A stretch of 64,000 bases of DNA, from assembly GCA_040757085.1 (NCBI GenBank), contig JBFLXJ010000017.1, positions 1 through 64,000 on the forward strand. Reading direction: 5' to 3'. How positions within the stretch are numbered: position 1 is the stretch's first letter; every line of letters begins with the position of its first letter. The DNA comes from Bacillota bacterium. GTDB lineage: Bacteria > Bacillota > Sulfobacillia > JACIYH01. The notes beneath the pieces are model-generated. The model was not told the origin of the DNA and made no database searches. It saw nothing but the letters and a program-made list of their open reading frames with translations. Shown in pieces: positions 16,897 to 24,804 of this stretch. A program made the translations under genes and the position numbers.

Positions 16897-17109
16897 GCCC
16901 GGCTGCGTTGCGGTGGGGCGGTCAGTCAGGTATGGCCCCGGCGTGGGAAAGCCCGGAGTGCTGCGCTACGGGTGTGCCGCCCTGCCTGACCTTCTCCGGT
17001 TCGCAAAGCTTCGCGGCCAGGAGTAGCCGTGCCCTCCCAATTCTACCTGACTCCCGATCCTATTACCCATGAGATGGAGGGTCGGGTCGGTTGAGGGGGG
17101 CGCGGCGGG

Positions 17110-18249
17110 GTGAGAGGCCACATCCGGAAGAGGTCGAAGAATTCCTGGGCCGTGGTGGTGGAGCTGCCCCGTGATCCCGAAACGGGGAAGCGGCGTCAGA
17201 AGTGGGTGACGGTGAGGGGGCCCAAGCGCGAGGCCGAACGGGTGCGGAGCGAGATGCTGGCGGACCTCGGGCGAGGGCTAATGGGGACGGCACCCAGGAA
17301 CCTTACCCTCGGGCAGTACCTGGATGAATGGCTGGAGGCTGTGAGGGACAGCGTCCGACCCCAGACGTTGCGGGTGTGGAGGAGCCACCTCAAGCACTGG
17401 AAGGAGACGCTCGGCCGGGTCCCGCTGGCGGACCTGAGCGCGCTGGATGTCCAGCGGGCCCTCGGTGAACTGTCTTCCCGGTTATCCGACCGGAGCCGGA
17501 GGACGGTGTTCACGGTCCTGAGGGCGGCGTGCAGGCAGGCGGTCAAATGGGGCCTGATCGGCCGCTGCCCCACGGATGCGGTCAAGCTTCCAGCCGCAGG
17601 ACCCCGCCAGATGGGCGTCTGGGACGAAGAGCAGGTGGTCCGCTTCCTGGATGCGGCGCAGGGGACGCGCTGCTACACGCTATTTCATGTGGCGCTTACC
17701 ACCGGGATGCGGCTGGGCGAACTCCTGGGCCTGACCTGGGATGACGTAGACCTCAACAGGGGTGAAATCCTGGTCAGGCGTTCGCTTTTTCTGCCCGTGC
17801 GGGGTGAGCCCGTGTGGCAGGACCCCAAGACACCCGGTTCCCGGCGGAAGATACCCATCGACGGGGGGACGGCGCGGGTGTTGTGGCAGTGGAAGAAAAG
17901 GCAGGCGGAAGAGCGCCTGCGCGCGGGCCCGGGGTGGCACGATTACAACCTGGTCTTTGCCACTGCCCGGGGGCGGCCGCTGGACTCGAGCTACGTAGCG
18001 AAGGTGCTCAAGTCAGCCGCGGCGCGAGCAGGGGTGCAACCGCTGCGCTTCCACGACCTGCGGCACACCCATGCCACCCTGCTGTTCCGCCAGGGGGTCC
18101 ATCCCAAGGTTGTCTCCGAGCGGCTGGGCCACTCCAGTGTGGCCCTCACGCTGGATACGTACAGCCACCTGCTCCCGGACACCCAGCGGGAAGCGGTGCG
18201 TGCGGTAGAGCGGGCCCTCGGCCAGAGGCCGGGGGATACCCGCGGCTAG
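17110..18249 (+). CDS. int: tyrosine recombinase (integrase) of the element
   Basis: A 379-residue phage/Tn916-type integrase. It has an N-terminal arm-binding domain (about 1-60: IRKRSKNSWAVVVELP and KWVTVRGPKREAE), a SAM-like core-binding domain (about 60-165: LTLGQYLDEWLE), and the catalytic domain. The catalytic residues are visible: Arg in TTGMRLGELL, His-x-x-Arg in HDLRHTHATL, LGHSS, and the nucleophile in LDTYSHL. It starts at GTG 17110. The gene ends 100 bases before attR, the usual position. Bases 16897-17109 hold no gene; they contain AGTCAGGTA (16924) and its inverse TACCTGACT (17044). Confidence 0.95.
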   Translation: MRGHIRKRSKNSWAVVVELPRDPETGKRRQKWVTVRGPKREAERVRSEMLADLGRGLMGTAPRNLTLGQYLDEWLEAVRDSVRPQTLRVWRSHLKHWKETLGRVPLADLSALDVQRALGELSSRLSDRSRRTVFTVLRAACRQAVKWGLIGRCPTDAVKLPAAGPRQMGVWDEEQVVRFLDAAQGTRCYTLFHVALTTGMRLGELLGLTWDDVDLNRGEILVRRSLFLPVRGEPVWQDPKTPGSRRKIPIDGGTARVLWQWKKRQAEERLRAGPGWHDYNLVFATARGRPLDSSYVAKVLKSAAARAGVQPLRFHDLRHTHATLLFRQGVHPKVVSERLGHSSVALTLDTYSHLLPDTQREAVRAVERALGQRPGDTRG

Positions 18250-18272
18250 GGCTGGTCACCCAGCGCTCGGGC

Positions 18273-18291
18273 GGTTAGCAGGGGTTAGCAG
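18273..18291 (+). repeat. right arm-type integrase sites (2 x GGTTAGCAG)
   Basis: GGTTAGCAG is present at 18273-18281 and 18283-18291, ten bases apart, between the integrase stop and attR. It shares TTAGCA, in the same orientation, with the paired repeats near the left end. The spacing of one helical turn in both pairs supports binding by integrase arm domains. Confidence 0.65.
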
Positions 18292-18340
18292 AAGGGCGGC
18301 CTGGTCCCCCAAAACAGTGGCAAGAAAGCGGGGTTGGCAC

Positions 18341-18360
18341 CCTATCCATATGCTGTGGGT
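18341..18360 (+). repeat. attR: right att repeat of the integrative element
   Basis: Matches attL (6449-6468) in 19 of 20 bases. The left part, including CAT (His) where the ATPase family has Gln, is element-derived. ATGCTGTGGGT and everything after it is native ATPase sequence. The element therefore carries a close copy of the conserved ATPase target as its attP. Confidence 0.88.
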
Positions 18361-18877
18361 GAACCTGGTCACGGACGGGCTACCTGCCCTGGCCCTGGGC
18401 TTGGAGCCCGCGGAGCCCGACGTCATGGAGCGGCCCCCCCGGCCGCCCCGCGAGAGCATCTTCGCCCGCGGCATGCTGCGTCGGATCATGGCCAGGGGGA
18501 TATTCATCGGGTTAGCCAGCCTGGCCGTGTTCTGGTGGGGTGTATATGCTCCGCTGTCGAGCGGTGGGGCGGAGGGCCTGGACGGAGCGCGCACGATGGC
18601 GTTCGCGTGTCTGGTCGTGGCCCAATTGGTGCATGCCTTCCACTGCCGGTCGGAGACCCGTTCGCTGTTTCAGATGCCCGCCCGGGGGAACCCTGCCCTG
18701 GTGGGGGCGGTGGTGATTTCGCTGGCCATGCTGCTTGCCGTGATATACGTTCCCTGGATTTCCCGGTTCTTCCACACGGTCGCGCTGGGATGGCCTCAGT
18801 GGGTGGTAGTCCTGGCCGCTGCCCTCGCCGGCGACCTGGTGGCCCTGGTGGGCCTGCTCGTTTTCCCCCGTCGCTGA
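18350..18877 (+). pseudogene. Ca2+-transporting P-type ATPase, 3' part (interrupted gene)
   Basis: The missing C-terminal 175 residues of the pump cut at 6458. It begins MLWVNLVTDGLPALALG, which includes the M6 calcium ligands (N, T and D of NxxTD), then M7-M10 with hydrophobic stretches such as IFIGLASLAVFWWGV and VVLAAALAGDLVALVGLLV. The frame is intact and matches the frame of the 5' part. Joining 4274-6457 to 18350-18877 gives about 903 residues, a normal length for bacterial SERCA-type pumps. The upstream ATG codons could in principle start a short membrane peptide, but no Shine-Dalgarno supports it. It ends 13 bases before the convergent dsrP stop. Confidence 0.93.
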
Positions 18878-18890
18878 CGGGTTGCTTGCG

Positions 18891-20102
18891 TCAGGCGCTG
18901 TTCTGCGGAGGAGATGCGGACGCGCCGCAGGAAGGACTGGCGGCATGGCCGGTCGCTTGTTTGACGGAGATGGCAATCTTGCACAGGCCGGTGAGGATCA
19001 GCAGGCCGGTTGCCCACACCCCCACCGTTATGAGTATCTCGGGCATCGTGGGGGCGTACTCCGTTATCTTTTCGAAGGGGTTGGGGATGAACCCGCCGAT
19101 CACCAGTCCGATCCCCTTTTCCAGCCATATGGAAACGAAGGTGGCGGCGCAGGCAAACAGCAGGGTGCTTTCCCGGCGGCGGGTGGCGGGGTTGATCAGG
19201 AGGTACGCGGCTACCAGCCCCAGCGCCACAGATGCCCACATGACGGGCACCAGGTTCCCGGTCCCGTCCTTTCCCGTGAAGAGGTACTCAATGGTGGGCA
19301 GCCCGTGACCGGGCACCCGGCTGTAGAGGGCGGTGAAGAGTTCCAGACCCAGGAAGAACATGCTGGTGGTGAGTGCGTAGGTAACGATCAGGGCCAGCTT
19401 CCCGATGGCTTCCCGGCCTGCGTCAAAGGAACTGAACTTGCGCATTACGAAGGCGAGGATGATCACCAGGGCCGGGCCGGAGGCGAAGGCGGAGGCCAGG
19501 AAGCGCGCGGCCAGGAGCGGGTTCAGCCAGTAATGTCGCCCCGGGAGCCCGGCGTAAAGGAAAGCGGTCACCGTGTGGATGCTTATGGCCCACGGGATGG
19601 AAACATACACCAGGGTCTTGACCCAGCGCGGCGGCGGCACTTCGTTTCGCTCTGCCTCCAGGACGTTCCACCCGATCACCAGGTTGAGGAGCAGGTAGCC
19701 CGTCAGCACGACCATATCCCAAAACAGTATCGAGTTGGGGGTCGGGTAGAGAATCATGTTGAATACCCGCATGGGCTTACCGAGATCCACGATCACGAAC
19801 AGCAGGCACATGATCACGGCGGCAACGGCCAGGAACTCGCCGAACACGGTGATCCTGCCGAATTCCCGGACGTTGTGAAGGTAGTAGGGCAGCACCACCA
19901 TCACCGCCGAGGCCGCCACCCCGACAAGGAAGGTGAACTGGCCTATATACAGGCCCCAGGAAACGTCCCGGCTCATCCCCGTAATGGTGAGGCCTCTTGA
20001 GAGTTGCAGCAGGTAGCAGCCCAGCCCCGCGCCCATCAGGGCGAGCAGGAGGATCACCCATCCCCAGTACCTCTTGCTTCCGGTCAGTGCTTTCTCGATC
20101 AT
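18891..20102 (-). CDS. dsrP: DsrP: NrfD-family quinol-interacting membrane subunit
   Basis: A 403-residue polytopic membrane protein of the NrfD/PsrC family with about ten hydrophobic segments (for example WVILLLALMGAGLGCYLL and FLAVAAVIMCLLFVIVDLG). DsrP exchanges electrons with menaquinone and passes them to DsrO/DsrJ in the DsrMKJOP complex. The start is ATG 20102 (GTG 20105 also possible) after GGGAGGG. It is the last gene of the minus-strand dsr operon, 94 bases after dsrO. The C-terminal 20 residues are a Ser/Ala/Pro-rich tail. Confidence 0.92.
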   Translation of the reverse strand: MIEKALTGSKRYWGWVILLLALMGAGLGCYLLQLSRGLTITGMSRDVSWGLYIGQFTFLVGVAASAVMVVLPYYLHNVREFGRITVFGEFLAVAAVIMCLLFVIVDLGKPMRVFNMILYPTPNSILFWDMVVLTGYLLLNLVIGWNVLEAERNEVPPPRWVKTLVYVSIPWAISIHTVTAFLYAGLPGRHYWLNPLLAARFLASAFASGPALVIILAFVMRKFSSFDAGREAIGKLALIVTYALTTSMFFLGLELFTALYSRVPGHGLPTIEYLFTGKDGTGNLVPVMWASVALGLVAAYLLINPATRRRESTLLFACAATFVSIWLEKGIGLVIGGFIPNPFEKITEYAPTMPEILITVGVWATGLLILTGLCKIAISVKQATGHAASPSCGASASPPQNSA

Positions 20103-20196
20103 CACCGGCCCTCCCGCCTGGTTTGTCACGCCACGCTCCCGGCCCGTCCCACCGTGGCCTGTATGCCTCGCCCCTACCGGCACGTCCCGCTGGGGT

Positions 20197-20976
20197 TCAT
20201 CCTACGACGTAGTAAATGTTGGGCCGGGTGCCCAGCTCGGGCTTGCGGCGGATGGTGTAGCGGGTGCGCAGGATTTCCCGCACCGCCGACCCGGGATCTT
20301 CCAGGTCTCCGAAGACCAGTGCCCCGTACCGGCACGCGGCCGCGCACGCGGGGGGTGATCCCGCCGCCAGCCTCTCTTCGCAGAAGTTGCACTTCTCTAC
20401 CACGCCTCTTTCCCTGGTGGGGTAGGCGGGATTGACGCTGTTTATGAAGGGACGCGGATCGGTGAAATTGAAGCTCCGCGCCCCGTAGGGACAGGCGGCC
20501 ATGCAGTACCGGCATCCGATGCAGCGGTGGTAGTCCATCATGACGATTCCATCTTCCCTCTTAAACGTGGCTCGGGTGGGGCACACCCTCACGCACGGGG
20601 GGTCGCTGCAGTGATTGCACAGTACCAGGAAGGGCTTGCCGCTAAGCGCTGCGCCAATCTGATGCCCCTGCTCGGGGAATGCGTTTTCGTAGGGTTCGGT
20701 CCATATCCACCTGACCTGTTCTTTCTCCTCGGGGATGTCGGGAACGTTGTGCTCCCGGTGACAGGCCAGGATGCAGTCCCGGCAGGTGCCTTTTCCGTTT
20801 TCCCAGCACTTCCTCATGTCCACGACCAGGGCCCATCTCTTGGCGGTGAGGGCTCCCGGAGCTCGAGCCACGCGGGCCCGGTCGGTCTTGGCCAGGACGT
20901 CGATCACCGGTGCTCCCAGCAGACCCAGCAGGCCCAGCCCGCTCAGCTTGAGGAAGGTCCTTCGACTAATCTCCAT
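20197..20976 (-). CDS. dsrO: DsrO: periplasm-facing Fe-S subunit with Tat signal
   Basis: A 259-residue ferredoxin-like subunit. It starts with a twin-arginine signal, SRRTFLK followed by a hydrophobic LSGLGLLGLLGAP, so it should be exported folded and sit outside the membrane. [4Fe-4S] motifs seen: CRDCILAC, CNHCSDPPCVRVC, CIGCRYCMAAC, CNFCEERL...CAAAC. It forms a DsrJOP module with the triheme DsrJ and DsrP. ATG 20976 overlaps the dsrJ stop by one base (TGATG). Confidence 0.93.
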   Translation of the reverse strand: MEISRRTFLKLSGLGLLGLLGAPVIDVLAKTDRARVARAPGALTAKRWALVVDMRKCWENGKGTCRDCILACHREHNVPDIPEEKEQVRWIWTEPYENAFPEQGHQIGAALSGKPFLVLCNHCSDPPCVRVCPTRATFKREDGIVMMDYHRCIGCRYCMAACPYGARSFNFTDPRPFINSVNPAYPTRERGVVEKCNFCEERLAAGSPPACAAACRYGALVFGDLEDPGSAVREILRTRYTIRRKPELGTRPNIYYVVG

Positions 20977-21380
20977 CACCGGCCCCCCTCCTCCGGAACA
21001 ACGTGGCAATTCCAGCAGTTGGGCTGTACGCGCACGTAATTGTGGCACTGGTCACAAAACCGGGCCTTGTTGGAGTGACACTTCAGGCACGTATCCTCAA
21101 GACTCATGACGTATTGTTTGCCGTCCTGCCCTACGTAGATCCTTTTCCCGTCCCGCACCACCCAGTCCCGCCATTGCTTCAGGAGCTCCATGTGGGAGGC
21201 CCTCATATAGTCAGTGGGTTCTACGCACTCCTTTTGCGCCAACTGGGCGATTGCCGGAGTGTCCAGGTCCGGCTCCGGGGGAGGGGTGGCCTTCCCCAGG
21301 TGGTACCACACGGGGAAGGTTATCAACATGGCGAATATCGCCAGGCCCGCCAGTATCTTGCCTGAGTCGTACATCCCCAT
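20976..21380 (-). CDS. dsrJ: DsrJ: membrane-anchored triheme cytochrome c
   Basis: A 134-residue protein with an N-terminal signal anchor (ILAGLAIFAMLITFPVWY) and three CxxCH heme sites: CLKCH, CDQCH and CWNCH. This matches DsrJ of sulfur-metabolising bacteria, the triheme subunit of DsrMKJOP. ATG 21380 overlaps the dsrK stop by one base and has GGAGGGCTG upstream. Confidence 0.95.
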   Translation of the reverse strand: MGMYDSGKILAGLAIFAMLITFPVWYHLGKATPPPEPDLDTPAIAQLAQKECVEPTDYMRASHMELLKQWRDWVVRDGKRIYVGQDGKQYVMSLEDTCLKCHSNKARFCDQCHNYVRVQPNCWNCHVVPEEGGR

Positions 21381-22984
21381 CAGCCCTCCGTCCGCTGCAG
21401 GGGGTTACCCCGCAGGTCAGTTGTCCGCTCGCCCTCGCCCGGCAAGACCAGGGCATTCCCCACCAGTTCGTGGACGCCGGCTACTCCCACTCCGGGAACC
21501 CAGTAATCCATCAGGGGCGGCAGGGCTGCCCTGTCGATGGCGCAGATGCAGGCCAGCGTGTTCACGCCGTGCTTCTCGTGGACGTACTTTACCGCGTTGG
21601 CCCGGGGGAGGCCTCCCCTGAGCCTCATCTCCAGGTTTTCGTCCGGGCCCAGGCCGGCGCCGCTGCCGCAGCAGAAGGTGTATTCGCGGATGGTGTTTTC
21701 GGGCATCTCGTAAAAGTGGCGGCAGACGTTCTTGAGGATGTACCGGGGTTCGTCAAGCAGCCCCATGGCCCGGGAGGGATTGCAGGAGTCGTGGAAGGTG
21801 ACCCTGAGGTGGTCGTTGCGACTGGGGTCCAGCTTCAGCTTGTTGTGCTTGATCAGGTCGGCCGTGAACTCGCAGATGTGGACCATCTTCGTGGATTTGG
21901 CGTTCTCGAACTTCGTGCCCGTTATGGGGGAGACCGGCTCCTCCAGGAAGTCGGCCGGGCCATTCATGGTGTCCATGTACTGGTGGAGCACACGCCACAT
22001 GTGGCCGCACTCGCCGCCCAGGATCCACTTCACCCGCAGCCTCCTGGCCTCAGCGTATATCTTGGCATTCAGCCTCTTCATCACCTCATGGGAGGTGAAC
22101 AGGCCGAAGTTCCCGCCCTCGGAGGCATAGGTGCTCAGGGTGTAATCGAGGCCGATGGCGTGGAACAGCATGAGGTATCCCATGAAGGTGTAAATCCCGG
22201 GATCGGCAAACACGTCCCCGGAGGGGGCTACGAAGAGGATTTCCGCACCCTTGCGGTTGAAGGGCGGTTCCACCTCGATCCCGGTGACGTTGTGAATTTC
22301 TTCCACACAGAACTCCACCATGTCCTTGAACGCATGGGGCAGGAGGCCCAGGTGGTTCCCGGTGCGGTAGCAGTTCGCTACCGGGGTGGCGATCCAGTCG
22401 ATGTTGCACCCCACCAGGTTCAGCAGCTCCCGGGCTATGATCGTGATTTCCGCCGTATCGATGCCGAAGGGGCAAAAAACCGAGCACCGCCGGCATTCGG
22501 TGCACTGGAAGAAGTAGTAGAACCACTCTTTGAGCACCTGCTCGGTCAGTTCTCTGGCCCCCACCATTTTCCCCAGGATCTTGCCCGCCGTGGTGAACTC
22601 CTTGCGGTACACCGACCTGAGGAGTTCGGCCCGCAGGACCGGCATGTTCTTGGGATCACCGGAGCCAATGAAGAAGTGGCACTTGTCGGCGCAGGCTCCG
22701 CACCTCACGCAGGCGTCCATGAAGATCTGCAGGGAGCGGAACCTGTGCAGGCGCTCGCGGAGCCCTTCCAGGATGATCTCCTTCCAGTTGGGGGGGAGCT
22801 TCCAGTCCTCGTCCTCGGGGGACCACTGCCGGGGGTTCGGCAACCCCAGGACTTCCAGACTCTTGGGCTTGGCGGCATAACACCAGGTTCCCTTTTTGAA
22901 CTCGACGGGGGTGTCCATCCACCCCGTGCGGGGCGGCTTGTGGTTAACCCGGGCCAGTTCCTCAGGTTGGGGCGTTGCCGTCAT
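21380..22984 (-). CDS. dsrK: DsrK: heterodisulfide-reductase-like catalytic subunit
   Basis: A 534-residue HdrD-like protein, the cytoplasmic subunit thought to act on the DsrC trisulfide/disulfide. It has two [4Fe-4S] motifs (CVRCGACADKC and CTECRRCSVFC) and then CCG-type domains, with FHDSCNPSR and FCCGSGAGLG carrying the cysteines for the non-cubane cluster. ATG 22984 follows AGGAGGACC. It is two bases after dsrM and overlaps dsrJ by one base, so the operon is tightly coupled. Confidence 0.95.
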   Translation of the reverse strand: MTATPQPEELARVNHKPPRTGWMDTPVEFKKGTWCYAAKPKSLEVLGLPNPRQWSPEDEDWKLPPNWKEIILEGLRERLHRFRSLQIFMDACVRCGACADKCHFFIGSGDPKNMPVLRAELLRSVYRKEFTTAGKILGKMVGARELTEQVLKEWFYYFFQCTECRRCSVFCPFGIDTAEITIIARELLNLVGCNIDWIATPVANCYRTGNHLGLLPHAFKDMVEFCVEEIHNVTGIEVEPPFNRKGAEILFVAPSGDVFADPGIYTFMGYLMLFHAIGLDYTLSTYASEGGNFGLFTSHEVMKRLNAKIYAEARRLRVKWILGGECGHMWRVLHQYMDTMNGPADFLEEPVSPITGTKFENAKSTKMVHICEFTADLIKHNKLKLDPSRNDHLRVTFHDSCNPSRAMGLLDEPRYILKNVCRHFYEMPENTIREYTFCCGSGAGLGPDENLEMRLRGGLPRANAVKYVHEKHGVNTLACICAIDRAALPPLMDYWVPGVGVAGVHELVGNALVLPGEGERTTDLRGNPLQRTEG

Positions 22985-22986
22985 GG

Positions 22987-23982
22987 TCAGTGGTCCTCCT
23001 TTTCCACGGGTATACCGGCCTGGACCATGTGCTTTCTGAATTCCTCCTCGTATTCCTCGTAAGTGTGCACCTTGACCGGGTAGTTCCAGGGATTTATGTG
23101 CCGGCGTTCACGATTGGTGTTGGCCAGATTCCTGGTGGGGCTGAGGAAGATGCCGGCCATGTGCACCAGTTTGCTGAACGGGAAGTAGATGAGCAAGACG
23201 CTGACCAGGAACAGGTGCACGTAAAAGAGGGTGCCGATGCCGCCGGGCACGACGGGGTGGAAGGTGACCAGCCCCATGGCCAGTTCCTTTACGGCGGTGA
23301 TGTCCACCCGGAAGAAGTAGCGCATGAGCACACCGGATATGGCTACGCCAAGGATCAGGAAAAGCGGGAAGTAGTCCCCGGGCAGGGAAATGTAGCGCAC
23401 CTGGGGGATGACAACCCTCCTGAGGAACAGGTAGGTCGCGGCCACCAGTACCACCACATCGGTCAGGAAGAGGGCGCTCACGCCTACCTGGAAGAAGCCA
23501 TCCAGACCCTCGAGCCAGCGCACAAAAGAGGGGACCGGCTCCGTGAAAAAGCGCAGGTGCCTTGTGACTATGGTGAAGAGGGACCAGTGGAAGGCCAGTC
23601 CCGCCAGCCACAGCCACTTTTCCCAGAAGTAAGCGAGCTTGGGGCCTTCCCGCAGCTCGAACCGGGTGTTGCGCAAAAGGGAGCGAAAGAAGAGTGCCTC
23701 CAGTGCTACCCTGACTATGACGCCCGCCGCAGTGGAAGGGTTATCGAAGGTGGCTGCCCGGATCCAGGGCAGGGATTTCTGCTGCCCGCACGTGGTGGGT
23801 ATGCGGAAGGGGACGGGGGCCATCGCCCACCTGACCACGCGGTATATCACCCCGGCCACAAAGGTGGCTCCGGCGACATACGGTATGACCGCCCCAAAGA
23901 GGACGTGCAGGCCGGCCTCTGCGCCAACGTATGCCACCAGTACCAGTGCGACGGTCAAAATGAGGGATATCCCGATGCCCAC
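22987..23982 (-). CDS. dsrM: DsrM: NarI-like cytochrome b membrane subunit
   Basis: A 331-residue membrane protein with about six hydrophobic segments, resembling the di-heme b subunit NarI/HdrE. Histidines lie within or beside the membrane segments (for example LAFHWSLFTIVTRHLRFF and FYVHLFLVSVLLIYF). It should transfer electrons from menaquinol to DsrK. The start is GTG 23982 after GGGAGGGTTAACGA. It is the first membrane gene of the dsr operon. Confidence 0.93.
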   Translation of the reverse strand: MGIGISLILTVALVLVAYVGAEAGLHVLFGAVIPYVAGATFVAGVIYRVVRWAMAPVPFRIPTTCGQQKSLPWIRAATFDNPSTAAGVIVRVALEALFFRSLLRNTRFELREGPKLAYFWEKWLWLAGLAFHWSLFTIVTRHLRFFTEPVPSFVRWLEGLDGFFQVGVSALFLTDVVVLVAATYLFLRRVVIPQVRYISLPGDYFPLFLILGVAISGVLMRYFFRVDITAVKELAMGLVTFHPVVPGGIGTLFYVHLFLVSVLLIYFPFSKLVHMAGIFLSPTRNLANTNRERRHINPWNYPVKVHTYEEYEEEFRKHMVQAGIPVEKEDH

Positions 23983-23985
23983 TCG

Positions 23986-24627
23986 TTAACCCTCCCCTTC
24001 TTCCGGGTCGACGGTGTGGTCGCCGCCCGGCCTCGTTTGCCGCTGGGGGTCCGCCTGCTGTCGCGTTTCGGCCCGGTGCATGTGTTCCCCTTGCTCCGCG
24101 GGCTCTGCTGAAGGCTCGGGAGCGGCGACGAGCAGATTGGCCCTTTCCAGTAGCCGGTAGGTCCGGTTCTTCAACTCATTGAGCTTGATCTCGTGGATTT
24201 TCTCCCGGCAGTCCAGGTAAACGTCAAAGGACAGGAGGGCGAGGTGGTCTATCCTGGACTCCAGCTGGCGCCACTCTTCGAGCGGCACTTTGCCGTTCTG
24301 GGCTTCGGGCCCGAGCACATCCCGGATCACTTTCTTCAGGTCCAGCACGAAGGCGAGGGCCCGGGACGGCAACAGGCCCTGCACGGCCCTGATCCTGATG
24401 ATCCTGTCCAGCAGCGTGGCTGTTCGTCGCAGGTCCGGTTCCCGGATCAACTCTTCGTAGAGGTCCTTTATCCCCTGGTAGAAGGTGCTCCCCACCGGGT
24501 TGGCGAACCGGTCCTTTTCCTCTTTCAGGAACCTCACGGTTTCCGGGGGGTAATCTTCCAGCAGGACATCAAACCATCTTTCAACGATTGCCGGTTTCTT
24601 CTCGGAGAGCAGAACTTGGAGGGACAC
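23986..24627 (-). CDS. RsbRD-N-terminal-domain-like protein leading the dsr operon
   Basis: A 213-residue soluble, mostly helical protein. It begins SLQVLLSEKKPAIVERWFDVLLEDYP and contains TFYQGIKDLYEELIREPD, the pattern of the RsbRD N-terminal (globin-like, heme-free sensor) domain. Similar genes are known upstream of dsrM in sulfate reducers. The C-terminal 45 residues are acidic and Pro/Gln-rich. Start GTG 24627 after GGAGGAC. It probably has a regulatory or assembly role for DsrMKJOP; the specific function is unknown. The promoter must lie in 24628-24780, but I could not find convincing minus-strand boxes. Confidence 0.75.
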   Translation of the reverse strand: MSLQVLLSEKKPAIVERWFDVLLEDYPPETVRFLKEEKDRFANPVGSTFYQGIKDLYEELIREPDLRRTATLLDRIIRIRAVQGLLPSRALAFVLDLKKVIRDVLGPEAQNGKVPLEEWRQLESRIDHLALLSFDVYLDCREKIHEIKLNELKNRTYRLLERANLLVAAPEPSAEPAEQGEHMHRAETRQQADPQRQTRPGGDHTVDPEEGEG

Positions 24628-24734
24628 CCGGCCGTCCTCCCCTTTCTCTCTACGGCCTGTGACGGGTCCGGGAAAACAATTTCGCCAAAAGTGCCGGTTG
24701 TTCCTTTCGGTGGGTCTGAGAATGTGAGGCGGCG

Positions 24735-24763
24735 TTGACGGGGCGCACGGCAGGGAATATAAT
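24735..24763 (+). promoter_or_regulatory. sigma-A promoter of the MarR-ABC exporter operon
   Basis: TTGACG (24735-24740) and TATAAT (24758-24763) are 17 bases apart. The predicted start is near 24770, about 35 bases before the MarR start codon. It lies in the divergent region between this operon and the minus-strand dsr operon, where an autoregulating MarR protein could bind. Confidence 0.9.
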
Positions 24764-24804
24764 TAGCCGCGGTCTAAGTATGCTTCCTTGCGGAGGGGAA
24801 CGGC

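Larger units (their letters stand above)
6458..18360. mobile_element. ~11.9 kb integrative element carrying a CO dehydrogenase operon
   Basis: A tyrosine-recombinase element inserted in the M6-coding part of a Ca2+-ATPase gene. Four features define it: near-identical repeats at both ends (core ATGCTGTGGGT at 6458-6468 and 18350-18360), paired TTAGCA arm sites inside each end, an excisionase-like gene and an integrase gene next to the right end, and two halves of one conserved gene outside it. All cargo genes point the same way: two unknown small genes, a PLP-dependent dehydratase, a sigma-54 activator, and the cooS-cooF-nuoEFG-like operon. I see no conjugation, replication or virion genes, so it is more like a small genomic island or mobilisable element than a phage or full ICE. 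Confidence 0.88.

Noticed and set aside
18317-18877. Independent membrane protein gene starting at ATG 18317
   Set aside because: The first 11 codons are element sequence, with no Shine-Dalgarno. From codon 12 on it is the C-terminal part of the interrupted ATPase.
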